Below, piece by piece: positions 8,761-16,387 of a stretch of 64,000 bases of DNA. The notes below the pieces were generated by a model. The model saw only the letters and a program-made list of their open reading frames with translations, searched no databases and was not told the origin of the DNA. A program made the translations under genes and the position numbers. Position 1 is the first letter of the stretch. Each line of letters opens with the position of its first letter. The stretch comes from CAURNT01 sp963539215 (lineage in GTDB: Bacteria > Fusobacteriota > Fusobacteriia > Fusobacteriales > Leptotrichiaceae), in NCBI GenBank assembly GCA_963539215.1, contig CAUTJT010000007.1:12856-76855 (forward strand), in the 5' to 3' direction.

Positions 8761-11391
8761 TTATTTATTCCCTTTTGATTTTTTAGAACCAAATTTTTTC
8801 TTATACTCTTCTCTTCCATAATAAGATTTTAAGTAAATTTCTTTTAATTCAGAAATTAATGGATATCTTGGATTAGCTGGTGTGCATTGATCATCAAATG
8901 CATCTACAGCTAATTCATCAACTGCTTCTAAGAAATCTTTTTCAGGTACTCCCCATTCTTTTATACTTCTAGGTATTCCTATCTTATCTTTTAATTCATT
9001 TAATGCTTTAATAAATTCTTCAACTTTTTCTTCTCTACTTTGTCCAGGTTTAGTTAATCCTAAGAAATCTGCTGCTTTCGCATATCTGTTTATAGCATCA
9101 GGATATCTATATTGAGGGAATACTCCCATCTTAGTTGGTGCATCTTCAGCATTAAATCTTATTACTTCTTCAAGTAATAAGGCATTAGCTATACCATGAG
9201 GAACATGGAATTTTCCTCCTAATTTATGTGCTAATGAGTGACATATTCCAAGGAAAGCATTAGCAAATGCCATACCTGCTATACAAGAAGCATTAGCCAT
9301 CTTTTCTTTAGCTTTTCTTGCACTTGCTCCACCATCAACTGATTCTGGTAAGAATTGAAGAACTATCTTCATAGCTTCTAATGAATAAGGTTTAGTATAC
9401 TCTGTTGCTAGTATTGAAACATAAGATTCAATAGCATGTGTAAATACATCTATACCTGATGCAACTGTTAACCCTTTTGGCATAGTTAACATTAATTCCG
9501 GATCATTTATAGCTACATCTGGTGTTAATTCGTAATCAGCCAATGGATATTTAACTCCAGTAACATCATCTGTAATAACTGAGAATGGTGTTACTTCAGA
9601 TCCTGTACCAGCTGAAGTTGCAACAGCAATAAATTTAGCTTTTATACCCATTTTAGGGAATGAGAATATTCTCTTACGTATATCCATAAATCTCATTGCT
9701 AAATCTTTAAATCTAATATTTGGATATTCATATAGAACCCACATAATCTTAGCAGCATCCATAGCAGATCCTCCACCAAGTGCTATAATTACATCAGGAT
9801 TATATTCACGCATAGCTGCAGCTCCTGCTTCTGTTGAACTTAATGTTGGGTCAACTCCTACTCCTGAGAATATTCTATAATCTATTCCTATTTCATCTAA
9901 AACACGAGTTATATGATTTGTATATCCAAGTTCTGCTAAAGTCATATCTGTAACTATAAATGCTTTTTTATGTTCTCCTTTTAATTCTTCTAAAGCAGTT
10001 GGTAATGAACCATATTTGAAATATACTTTTTCAGGAACTTTAAACCACAACATATTTTCCCTTCTTTCTGCAACTGTTTTAATATTTAATAAATGCTTAA
10101 CTCCAACATTTTCTGATACTGAGTTTCCTCCCCAAGAACCACAACCTAAAGTCAATGATGGTTCTAATTTGAAGTTAAATACATCTCCTATTGCACCAAG
10201 TGAAGCTGGCATATTAACTAATGTTCTTCCTGTTTTCATTTCTCTTCCAAATTGATCTATTTTTTCTTGTTCTGCAAGATCTATATAAATACATGAAGTA
10301 TGACCAAGTCCTCCAAGTTCAACTAAAGCTTTAGCTATGTCCATTTGTTCTTTAAAGTTCTTAGCTTTATACATTGCTAAAATTGGTGATAATTTTTCAT
10401 GAGCAAATGCTTCAGCCTCACTATAATCATCTACTTCTCCTATTAATACTCTTGAAGATTCAGGTATATTAAGTCCTGCCATTTTAGCAATCTTATACGC
10501 ACTTTGACCTACTATATCAGCATTTAATCCGCCATTTACAAACATTACATCTCTTACTTTTTGTATTTCATCTTTTGCTAATATATAAGCTCCTCTATCT
10601 ATGAATTCTTGTTTAATTATATCATATTTAGATTCTGGTAATATTACTGCTTGTTCTGATGCACAAATAACTCCATTATCAAATGTTTTTGATAATAATA
10701 TATAGTTTACTGTCATTTTAATATCAGCACTATCATCTATAATAACTGGTGTATTACCTGCTCCAACCCCTATTGCAGGTGTTCCTGATGAATAAGCACT
10801 CTTAACCATACCAGGTCCTCCAGTTGCTAAAATTAAGTCAACTTCTGCCATTAATTCTCTTGAAAGTTCCATACTAGGTTCATCTATCCATGATATTATA
10901 TCATCTGGTGCTCCATATTTTTTAGCAACTTCCATAGCAAGTCTAGCTGCATATATTGTAGAGTTCTTAGCTCTTGGATGTGGTGATATTATAATCGCAT
11001 TTCTTGTTTTTAATGCAAGTAATATCTTAAATATAGCTGTTGATGTAGGATTTGTTGTTGGAATAACTCCAGCTATAACACCTATTGGAGTTGCAACTTT
11101 TTTAACTCCATAAGATTTATCTTCTTCTAAAACTCCACAAGTTTTTTCATCTTTATACTTGTTGTATATATATTCTGAAGCAAAGTGATTTTTAATAACT
11201 TTATCTTCTATTAATCCCATACCAGTTTCTTCAACTGCCATAGTAGCTAAAAGTATTCTTTTATCATTTATTGTTTGAGCAACTTTTCTAAATATTTTAT
11301 CAACTTGCTCTTGAGTATATGTTGAATACTTAGCTTGCGCCTCTCTTACTCTCCCCATCATTTCTCTTAAACTTTCAATGTCTTTAACCAT
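8761..11391 (-). CDS. adhE: Bifunctional acetaldehyde-CoA/alcohol dehydrogenase
   Basis: AdhE reduces acetyl-CoA to ethanol in two NADH-dependent steps and forms cytoplasmic spirosome filaments. The 876 residues comprise an N-terminal CoA-acylating aldehyde dehydrogenase (catalytic Cys243 in NGVICASEQ) and a C-terminal iron-dependent alcohol dehydrogenase from about 450 (GGGSAMDAAK; iron ligands in THAIESYVS and ICHSLAHKLGGKFHVPHG). Length is standard. The ATG follows GGAGGAAAC. It is a single-gene unit with its own promoter and terminator. Together with GapA, Pta and AckA in this window it indicates mixed acetate/ethanol fermentation. A possible redox-repressor site lies upstream of the promoter. 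Confidence 0.98.
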   Translation of the reverse strand: MVKDIESLREMMGRVREAQAKYSTYTQEQVDKIFRKVAQTINDKRILLATMAVEETGMGLIEDKVIKNHFASEYIYNKYKDEKTCGVLEEDKSYGVKKVATPIGVIAGVIPTTNPTSTAIFKILLALKTRNAIIISPHPRAKNSTIYAARLAMEVAKKYGAPDDIISWIDEPSMELSRELMAEVDLILATGGPGMVKSAYSSGTPAIGVGAGNTPVIIDDSADIKMTVNYILLSKTFDNGVICASEQAVILPESKYDIIKQEFIDRGAYILAKDEIQKVRDVMFVNGGLNADIVGQSAYKIAKMAGLNIPESSRVLIGEVDDYSEAEAFAHEKLSPILAMYKAKNFKEQMDIAKALVELGGLGHTSCIYIDLAEQEKIDQFGREMKTGRTLVNMPASLGAIGDVFNFKLEPSLTLGCGSWGGNSVSENVGVKHLLNIKTVAERRENMLWFKVPEKVYFKYGSLPTALEELKGEHKKAFIVTDMTLAELGYTNHITRVLDEIGIDYRIFSGVGVDPTLSSTEAGAAAMREYNPDVIIALGGGSAMDAAKIMWVLYEYPNIRFKDLAMRFMDIRKRIFSFPKMGIKAKFIAVATSAGTGSEVTPFSVITDDVTGVKYPLADYELTPDVAINDPELMLTMPKGLTVASGIDVFTHAIESYVSILATEYTKPYSLEAMKIVLQFLPESVDGGASARKAKEKMANASCIAGMAFANAFLGICHSLAHKLGGKFHVPHGIANALLLEEVIRFNAEDAPTKMGVFPQYRYPDAINRYAKAADFLGLTKPGQSREEKVEEFIKALNELKDKIGIPRSIKEWGVPEKDFLEAVDELAVDAFDDQCTPANPRYPLISELKEIYLKSYYGREEYKKKFGSKKSKGNK

Positions 11392-11405
11392 GTTTCCTCC
11401 AAACC

Positions 11406-11420
11406 ATTCACTAAGTGAAT
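11406..11420 (-). promoter_or_regulatory. Palindrome in the adhE leader
   Basis: ATTCACTAAGTGAAT is a perfect palindrome with seven-base arms around one base. It lies between the promoter and the ribosome binding site, so it could be an operator or a small leader hairpin. Confidence 0.4.
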
Positions 11421-11440
11421 TTTTTATCTTTCATGAATTC

Positions 11441-11469
11441 AGTATACCACATAAATTTAAAAAAGTAAA
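11441..11469 (-). promoter_or_regulatory. adhE promoter
   Basis: Minus strand: TTTACT (11464-11469), 17-base spacer, TATACT (11441-11446), about 50 bases ahead of the adhE start. Confidence 0.75.
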
Positions 11470-11476
11470 TAGTTAA

Positions 11477-11494
11477 TTGTTATTTTTTTAACTT
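11477..11494 (-). promoter_or_regulatory. Possible Rex-type redox operator
   Basis: TTGTTATTTTTTTAACTT matches 11 of the 14 defined positions of the Rex consensus TTGTTAAnnnnTTAACAA and lies just upstream of the adhE -35 element. adhE is a common Rex target, but chance matches are frequent in such AT-rich DNA. Confidence 0.3.
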
Positions 11495-11507
11495 TATTTA
11501 TATTTAA

Positions 11508-11532
11508 TAAAAAAAAACGTGTTAAAAACACG
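11508..11532 (-). terminator. Terminator of the His-tailed lipoprotein gene
   Basis: CGTGTT (11518-11523) and AACACG (11527-11532) form a stem with a three-base loop. On the minus strand seven T residues follow. Confidence 0.8.
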
Positions 11533-11545
11533 CTTTTAAAGTCTT

Positions 11546-11908
11546 TTAATGATTATGGTGATGTTCATGTCCATGACCTTCATGCCCATCTAACATAAAG
11601 AATTCTATAACCTTTCCATCTATAGTTATTCTAACTTCATTATTATTTAAAAATTCTACTACAGCTCCTTCTCCTTCAAATTTATTATCAGCAACTTTTT
11701 TTACTTCAAAATCTAAATCTTTTCCTTCAAATTCTAAATCAACATCATAAGTTGATGAATCATCTTGTTTTAAAGTTAAATGAGAATGAGTATATCCTGA
11801 TTTAGAATGATAAAATACTTCTTTCCCCTCTGTTGTAGAAACTGTTGAACATGCAACCATTATACCTAAAGTTGCAACTACTGCAAAAACTTTTTTTATG
11901 CTTTTCAT
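11546..11908 (-). CDS. Small lipoprotein with histidine-rich C-terminal tail
   Basis: 120 residues starting MKSIKKVF. An export signal ends in a lipobox-like IMVAC with Cys20 as the lipidation site. The mature part is a short beta-rich domain (KEVFYHSKSGYTHSHLTLK onward), and the chain ends in HGHEHHHNH, a plausible Zn, Ni or Cu ligand cluster. The start at 11908 has AGGAGGAAAA directly upstream; a longer in-frame start at 11968 has none. I do not recognise the family. It is monocistronic, with its own promoter and terminator. The tail recalls the much longer His-rich stretch in the outer-membrane barrel at 20.4-22.4 kb, so a shared role in metal binding is possible but unproven. Confidence 0.7.
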   Translation of the reverse strand: MKSIKKVFAVVATLGIMVACSTVSTTEGKEVFYHSKSGYTHSHLTLKQDDSSTYDVDLEFEGKDLDFEVKKVADNKFEGEGAVVEFLNNNEVRITIDGKVIEFFMLDGHEGHGHEHHHNH

Positions 11909-11939
11909 TTTTCCTCCTAATAAGTAATTATTTTTCTTA

Positions 11940-11968
11940 ATTTTACAAGAAAAATAAAGACTTTGCAA
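11940..11968 (-). promoter_or_regulatory. Promoter of the His-tailed lipoprotein gene
   Basis: Minus strand: TTGCAA (11963-11968), 17-base spacer, TAAAAT (11940-11945). Confidence 0.65.
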
Positions 11969-12068
11969 GACTTTTTTTATAGTTTTAATCAGTCCTATTA
12001 AGCTCTAAATTGTATATAAAAAGGTAATATTTATAATTAAATTTTTTAGTATTAATCGAAAATTTTTC

Positions 12069-12097
12069 TTGACATAATCTCAAACATAGTGTACCAT
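12069..12097 (+). promoter_or_regulatory. Promoter of the GntR/ABC operon
   Basis: TTGACA (12069-12074), 17-base spacer, TACCAT (12092-12097). The -35 is consensus and the -10 is weak, as is usual for a regulated promoter. Confidence 0.65.
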
Positions 12098-12111
12098 TAA
12101 GCTATAACACT
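12088..12111 (+). promoter_or_regulatory. Probable GntR (YtrA-type) operator
   Basis: AGTGT (12088-12092) and ACACT (12107-12111) form an inverted repeat over the -10 region, just before the regulator gene. YtrA-subfamily regulators bind similar wide-spaced AGTGTA-type repeats. Confidence 0.55.
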
Positions 12112-12123
12112 AAGGAGGTAGCG

Positions 12124-12483
12124 ATGGAGTTTAATAATAAAAAGCCAATATATCTTCAAATAAAAGATATAATAATAAAAAGCATAATTAATAAAGAATA
12201 TTCTTTAGGAGATAAAATTGAATCGGTAAGAGAAATAGCTAATAAATTTACAGTAAATCAAAACACTGTATTAAATAGTTATAAAGAATTAGAAAATGAA
12301 AATATCATTGTTCTCAAAAGAGGAATAGGTTATTTTGTGACAGAAGATTATAATTTAATAAAAAAAATTAAAAAAGATTTATTAAATGAATCAATACAAG
12401 ATTTTCTATCTAATATGAAAGAACTAGGATATTCATTAGATGAAACTATAGAATGTATAAAGGAGGTTTATAATAATGATTAA
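12124..12483 (+). CDS. GntR family regulator, YtrA subfamily
   Basis: 119 residues: a winged helix (KPIYLQIKDIIIKSIINKEY, SVREIANKFTVNQNTVLNSY, VLKRGIGYFV) followed by only about 45 residues. This short C terminus without an effector domain marks the YtrA subfamily, which normally represses an adjacent ABC transporter operon. That is the case here: the ATPase gene overlaps its 3' end by eight bases and a permease gene follows. The start has AAGGAGG with good spacing. The inverted repeat over the -10 region fits autorepression. In Firmicutes such operons respond to cell-envelope-active antibiotics. Confidence 0.85.
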   Translation: MEFNNKKPIYLQIKDIIIKSIINKEYSLGDKIESVREIANKFTVNQNTVLNSYKELENENIIVLKRGIGYFVTEDYNLIKKIKKDLLNESIQDFLSNMKELGYSLDETIECIKEVYNND

Positions 12484-13177
12484 TATTAAAAATTTAAATA
12501 AGAAATATAGAAATAAAATAATATTAGATAATATTAATTTAGATATTGAGAAAGGTAAAATAATAGGATTACTTGGTCCTAATGGTAGTGGTAAAACTAC
12601 ATTAATGAAAATACTTTTAAATATAACTAAAGAAGATAATGGTGAAATTTATATAAACAATGAAAAAAAATCAGAAGAAACAAATAAATATATTAGTTTT
12701 TTGCCAGATGCTCCTTTTATAGATAAAGATCTTAGTATAAATAAAGCAAGAAATTACTTTAAATTTTTCTATACAGATTTCAATGATAAAAAGTTTGAAA
12801 ATTTAATAAATAAATTAAATCTAAATCTAAAAGATAAAATAAAAAATTTATCTAAAGGGAATATAGAAAAATTAAATTTAATACTAATACTATCAAGAGA
12901 TGCAAAAATATACATATTAGATGAACCAATAGCAGGTGTTGATATAGTTACAAGAAATGAAATATTAAAATTAATTATAGAAAATATCTCTGATGAATCA
13001 ACTGCTATAATATCTACTCATTTAATTAAGGATATAGAACATATTTTTGATCAAGTAATGTTTTTAAAAGATGCTAATATTGATAAGATTTATAATGTAG
13101 AAGATATTAGAATAAATAAAAATATTTCTGTTGAAGATCTATATTTAGAATATTTTGGAGGTAAAAATCATGATTAA
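12476..13177 (+). CDS. ABC transporter ATP-binding protein (YtrB-like)
   Basis: 233 residues with Walker A GPNGSGKTT (near residue 35), Walker B YILDEPIAGVD and an H-loop IISTHL. The signature is NLSKGNIEKLNL, a variant of LSGGQ that is common in YtrB/EcsA-type ATPases. The start overlaps the GntR gene by eight bases, with AAGGAGG upstream. It pairs with the membrane protein encoded next, whose start it overlaps by eight bases. The substrate is unknown; these systems are often linked to peptide or antibiotic stress. Confidence 0.88.
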   Translation: MINIKNLNKKYRNKIILDNINLDIEKGKIIGLLGPNGSGKTTLMKILLNITKEDNGEIYINNEKKSEETNKYISFLPDAPFIDKDLSINKARNYFKFFYTDFNDKKFENLINKLNLNLKDKIKNLSKGNIEKLNLILILSRDAKIYILDEPIAGVDIVTRNEILKLIIENISDESTAIISTHLIKDIEHIFDQVMFLKDANIDKIYNVEDIRINKNISVEDLYLEYFGGKNHD

Positions 13178-13826
13178 ATTTTTAAAATATTTATTTAAAA
13201 AAGATGGCAAGACTATGGCATTACATATTTTAATATCTTTCTTATTATGTTTAGTATATCCACATATTTTTAAACCATACTCAAGCATTTTATTTATATC
13301 TTCATTTACAAGCCTATTAATTTTCTTTAATATATTTATATTTACTCGTAGTTTATCTATAATGATTAAAGATTTTTATTCAAATGAAAGATATTTCATA
13401 TTTAGCCTTCCTATTAAAAAATTTAATATTGTATTATCTAAGGTGATATATTCTACTATATATAACAGCCTTATATATATTTCTGCTTTAGCTACAATTG
13501 TATTTAACAATAACACACTATTAGAATTATTAAAAATAGATACATTAAAATCAGGTATTACAGTAATACTATCAACTAGCATTACAATTTTTTGTTTTAT
13601 ATCTTTAATTTACCTAGTTATTGTTATATCTAAAATATTATTTAATAGTTCAAAAGCAACATCAGCTAGTATATTTTTAACTATACCATTAAGTTTAGTA
13701 CTTATCTTTAATTACGATTTTTATTTATTAAATGGTACAATACTACTACATTTAATATATATTATTACAGGATTAATCTTATGCTATATATCAGGATATT
13801 TACTTAAAGAAAAAGTTGATTTATAA
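13170..13826 (+). CDS. ABC transporter membrane protein
   Basis: 218 residues, very hydrophobic, with about six predicted membrane segments and a basic N terminus (MIKFLKYLFKKDGK). No enzyme motif is present. The preferred start at 13170 has GGAGGTAAAAATC upstream; an in-frame ATG at 13155 precedes that ribosome binding site and is unlikely. It overlaps the ATPase gene by eight bases and is followed by a strong terminator. It should be the permease partner of the ATPase in a GntR-controlled export or resistance system. Confidence 0.8.
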   Translation: MIKFLKYLFKKDGKTMALHILISFLLCLVYPHIFKPYSSILFISSFTSLLIFFNIFIFTRSLSIMIKDFYSNERYFIFSLPIKKFNIVLSKVIYSTIYNSLIYISALATIVFNNNTLLELLKIDTLKSGITVILSTSITIFCFISLIYLVIVISKILFNSSKATSASIFLTIPLSLVLIFNYDFYLLNGTILLHLIYIITGLILCYISGYLLKEKVDL

Positions 13827-13831
13827 AATAT

Positions 13832-13877
13832 AATACATACTAATTAGAAAACACTCTATTTAGTATGTATTTTTTTA
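13832..13877 (+). terminator. Terminator of the GntR/ABC operon
   Basis: Perfect 12-base arms AATACATACTAA (13832-13843) and TTAGTATGTATT (13860-13871) followed by a run of T. Confidence 0.85.
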
Positions 13878-13907
13878 TAAAAAAAATCTGCAATAATATT
13901 GCAGATT
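13871..13907 (-). terminator. Terminator of the tRNA cluster
   Basis: Perfect 10-base arms AATCTGCAAT (13885-13894) and ATTGCAGATT (13898-13907). On the minus strand the hairpin is followed by TTTTTTTATAAAAAAA. Confidence 0.85.
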
Positions 13908-13938
13908 AATTATAATATTTTGTTATTTAGTAAAATAA

Positions 13939-14014
13939 TGGTGCCCAAACGCGGAATCGAACCACGGACACAGGGATTTTCAGTCCCTTGCTCTACCGAC
14001 TGAGCTATCTGGGC
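13939..14014 (-). tRNA. tRNA-Phe(GAA)
   Basis: 76 nt including an encoded CCA. Acceptor GCCCAGA pairs with TTTGGGC; the anticodon loop CTGAAAA reads GAA. Last gene of the ten-tRNA cluster. Confidence 0.97.
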
Positions 14015-14018
14015 ATAA

Positions 14019-14105
14019 TGGCGGGTGGACAGAGATTCGAACTCTGACAGCTTGCGCTTTCGCCGGTTTTCAAGACCGGTCCCTTAGCCATTCGGACATC
14101 CACCC
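14019..14105 (-). tRNA. tRNA-Ser(TGA)
   Basis: 87 nt with a long variable arm. Acceptor GGGTGGA/TCCACCC, anticodon loop TTGAAAA reads TGA; CCA is encoded after discriminator G, as is usual for serine tRNAs. Confidence 0.97.
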
Positions 14106-14126
14106 AAATTAATATATAAAAAAATG

Positions 14127-14201
14127 TGGTAGGCCCTAGGAGAATCGAACTCCTGTTTTTAGGATGAAAACCTAATGTCCTGACCACTAGACGAAGGGCC
14201 C
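14127..14201 (-). tRNA. tRNA-Glu(TTC)
   Basis: 75 nt including CCA. Acceptor GGGCCCT/AGGGCCT with a G-U first pair; anticodon loop TTTTCAT reads TTC. Confidence 0.95.
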
Positions 14202-14211
14202 ACAAAAAAAA

Positions 14212-14288
14212 TGGTGGATCCAGCTGGACTTGAACCAGCGACCACACGGTTATGAGCCGTGTGCTCTAACCAACTGAGCTATGGATCC
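14212..14288 (-). tRNA. tRNA with CAT anticodon, probably tRNA-Ile2 (lysidine type)
   Basis: 77 nt including CCA, acceptor GGATCCA/TGGATCC, anticodon loop CTCATAA. It is not the initiator because the first pair is G-C. The anticodon arm (GGCTCATAACC) and T arm (GGTCGCTGGTTCAAGTCC) resemble known tRNA-Ile(CAU) genes, where TilS converts C34 to lysidine, more than the elongator Met gene at 14830. The assignment rests on remembered similarity. Confidence 0.8.
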
Positions 14289-14293
14289 ATAAA

Positions 14294-14370
14294 TGGCGTG
14301 CCTGAAGAGATTCGAACTCCTGGCCCACAGCTTAGAAGGCTGTTGCTCTATCCTACTGAGCTACAGGCAC
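14294..14370 (-). tRNA. tRNA-Arg(TCT)
   Basis: 77 nt including CCA. Acceptor GTGCCTG/CAGGCAC, anticodon loop CTTCTAA reads TCT, the decoder of AGA, the main Arg codon in this AT-rich DNA. Confidence 0.97.
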
Positions 14371-14409
14371 ATATATACGACCATCTTCTGTTTCTACAAA
14401 AAAATTAAA

Positions 14410-14485
14410 TGGTGAGTCATACTGGAATCGAACCAGTGACACCTTGATTAAAAGTCAAGTGCTCTACCGACTGAGCTAATGACTC
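14410..14485 (-). tRNA. tRNA-Lys(TTT)
   Basis: 76 nt including CCA. Acceptor GAGTCAT/ATGACTC, anticodon loop CTTTTAA reads TTT. Confidence 0.97.
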
Positions 14486-14491
14486 ACACTA

Positions 14492-14567
14492 TGGAGCGGG
14501 AAACGAGGTTCGAACTCGCGACATTCAGCTTGGAAGGCTGACACTCTACCAACTGAGTTATTCCCGC
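14492..14567 (-). tRNA. tRNA-Gly(TCC)
   Basis: 76 nt including CCA with discriminator T. Acceptor GCGGGAA/TTCCCGC, anticodon loop CTTCCAA reads TCC. Confidence 0.97.
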
Positions 14568-14597
14568 ACATCTCTATCTCTTTTTTTTAGTTCACTT

Positions 14598-14674
<77 letters not shown>

Positions 14675-14683
14675 ATATTTAAA

Positions 14684-14769
14684 TGGTGCCTCGGGCCGGA
14701 CTCGAACCGGCACGGGATTGCTCCCACAGGATTTTAAGTCCTGTGTGTCTACCATTTCACCACCAAGGC
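14684..14769 (-). tRNA. tRNA-Leu(TAA)
   Basis: 86 nt with a long variable arm. Acceptor GCCTTGG/CCGAGGC (one G-U), anticodon loop CTTAAAA reads TAA. It follows the internal promoter of the cluster. Confidence 0.97.
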
Positions 14770-14790
14770 TCACTTATCGTGACAATATTT

Positions 14791-14819
14791 ATATTATCAT
14801 ATTTTTAATTTCTTGTCAA
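14791..14819 (-). promoter_or_regulatory. Internal promoter of the tRNA cluster
   Basis: Minus strand: TTGACA (14814-14819), 17-base spacer, TAATAT (14791-14796), located between tRNA-Met and tRNA-Leu. Its surroundings are nearly identical to the promoter ahead of tRNA-Met. Confidence 0.85.
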
Positions 14820-14829
14820 GAAAAAATTT

Positions 14830-14906
14830 TGGTGCCTAAGAAAGGATTCGAACCTTCGACCCTGCGGGTATGAACCGCATGCTCTAGCCAACTGAGCTAC
14901 CTAGGC
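14830..14906 (-). tRNA. Elongator tRNA-Met(CAT)
   Basis: 77 nt including CCA. Acceptor GCCTAGG/CTTAGGC, anticodon loop TTCATAC. The anticodon arm GCGGTTCATACCCGC matches typical elongator Met tRNAs. First gene of the cluster. It is the likely substrate of the TmcAL enzyme encoded at 50.2-51.4 kb. Confidence 0.93.
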
Positions 14907-14921
14907 ACACTGACAATAATT

Positions 14922-14950
14922 ATATTATCATAAAAATAGCTACTTGTCAA
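14922..14950 (-). promoter_or_regulatory. First promoter of the tRNA cluster
   Basis: Minus strand: TTGACA (14945-14950), 17-base spacer, TAATAT (14922-14927), starting 16 bases ahead of tRNA-Met. Confidence 0.88.
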
Positions 14951-14974
14951 TAAAAAAGCTTTAAATATTTTAGA

Positions 14975-15011
14975 TTTTTTAAAAAACTAGGAATCCATAC
15001 GGATCCCTAGT
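14975..15011 (-). terminator. Terminator of the pta-ackA-rclA operon
   Basis: Arms ACTAGGAATCC (14986-14996) and GGATCCCTAGT (15001-15011) pair with one mismatch. On the minus strand TTTTTTAAAAAATC follows. Confidence 0.75.
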
Positions 15012-15015
15012 ATAT

Positions 15016-16374
15016 TTATACCATTAAATCATTTAAACTTTCTGTTAAAGTAGGATGAGTATATATATAATCTCTTAATACTGAAGATTTAATTTTTTCA
15101 CTAATAGCTAGAGATAATAAATTTATAATCTCATGTGATTCTGAATTAAACATTACCGCACCTATTATTTCATCTTCTTTATTAACTAAAACTTTAGAGA
15201 ATCCTTCTGTTTCTCTTAAAACATGAGCTTTAGGTATTCCTGCTGTTAGCATATATTTAACACTATACTCAACACCTAATTTAGTTGCTTCTTTTTCATT
15301 TAATCCTACTCTTGAATAAGGTGGTTCAATAAATGTAGATGTCGGTATTAAACTTCTATCTTTTAAAGTTCTATGAGTTGATATACCTAATAATTGAGGA
15401 AGTATAATTCTACTATCATCTAATGATACATAAGTAAATTGTGGACCTCCTTTAACATCACCTGCTGCCCATATACCTTTAACACTTGTTTCTAAATTAT
15501 CATTTACTTTAATTTCTTTTCTATCAGTAAGTTCTATATCAGTATTTTCTAATCCCAATCCATTTATATTAGGAACTCTTCCTGCAGAAATTAAAACAAA
15601 ATCAAACTCTTCTTCTTTTTCTTCACCATCTTTAGAATATTTAACTTTAACTCTATCCCCATCTTCAAATTTTAAAATTGGACTAGAGAAGCTAAATTTA
15701 ATTCCTTTATTTTCTAAAACTGTTTTAACGAATTCTGCATCTTTTTCATCTTCACTAGGTAAAAAAGTATTATCAAACTGGAATATAGAAACCTCACTAC
15801 CAAAACTTGAAAACATTGAAGCAAATTCAAGACCTATAAATCCTGAACCATAAACTAATAATTTTTTAGGTAATTCCTTTAGATTTAATATTTCATTACT
15901 ATATCCTATTTTATTATTATCAATACCTGGTATATTTAATTTTCTAGATTCAGAACCAGTATTAATTACTATATTTTGAGAAGTTAATACTTCATCTCCA
16001 ACTTTTATTTCTTTATTAGATATAAACTTAGCTTCACCATTATATACATCAACATTAGGATTATCTGCTAAAAGACCATAATTTTTATTATTTAGTTTAT
16101 TTACTAAAATTATTTTTTCTTCCATAGCTTTTTTAAAATAAGCATTATTAACATCATAATTTCTTTCTAATCCAAGTTTAGTCATTTCATGTACTAAATG
16201 GGCACTATTTGCAAGAGATTTAGTGGGAAGACATCCAACATTTATACAAGTTCCTCCATACATTTTAGGATCTTTTTCTACTATTGCAACCTTTTTGCCT
16301 TGTTTCGCCATTTTAGCAGCTAATGTTTTACCTGCTTTACCCCATCCTAATACTACTAAATCATATTCTTTCAT
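15016..16374 (-). CDS. RclA-like flavin disulfide oxidoreductase
   Basis: 452-residue FAD/NAD(P)H enzyme of the dihydrolipoamide dehydrogenase/mercuric reductase family. An N-terminal FAD motif (LVVLGWGKAGKTLA) leads into the redox-active pair Cys43/Cys48 in GGTCINVGCLPTKS; the dimer-interface catalytic His440-Glu445 pair is in THPTLTES. The GWGKAGKTLA start and the TCINVGCLPTK region resemble RclA/YkgC and streptococcal hypothiocyanous acid reductase, which protect against reactive chlorine species or HOSCN. No lipoyl-dependent complex is nearby, so a Lpd role is less likely. It is the third gene after pta and ackA, 13 bases behind ackA. Confidence 0.8.
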   Translation of the reverse strand: MKEYDLVVLGWGKAGKTLAAKMAKQGKKVAIVEKDPKMYGGTCINVGCLPTKSLANSAHLVHEMTKLGLERNYDVNNAYFKKAMEEKIILVNKLNNKNYGLLADNPNVDVYNGEAKFISNKEIKVGDEVLTSQNIVINTGSESRKLNIPGIDNNKIGYSNEILNLKELPKKLLVYGSGFIGLEFASMFSSFGSEVSIFQFDNTFLPSEDEKDAEFVKTVLENKGIKFSFSSPILKFEDGDRVKVKYSKDGEEKEEEFDFVLISAGRVPNINGLGLENTDIELTDRKEIKVNDNLETSVKGIWAAGDVKGGPQFTYVSLDDSRIILPQLLGISTHRTLKDRSLIPTSTFIEPPYSRVGLNEKEATKLGVEYSVKYMLTAGIPKAHVLRETEGFSKVLVNKEDEIIGAVMFNSESHEIINLLSLAISEKIKSSVLRDYIYTHPTLTESLNDLMV

Positions 16375-16387
16375 AAAATTACATCTC

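Noticed and set aside
14005..14247. 80-residue reading frame across tRNA genes
   Set aside because: It runs through tRNA-Ser and tRNA-Glu on their own strand; a typical false protein made by tRNA sequence.
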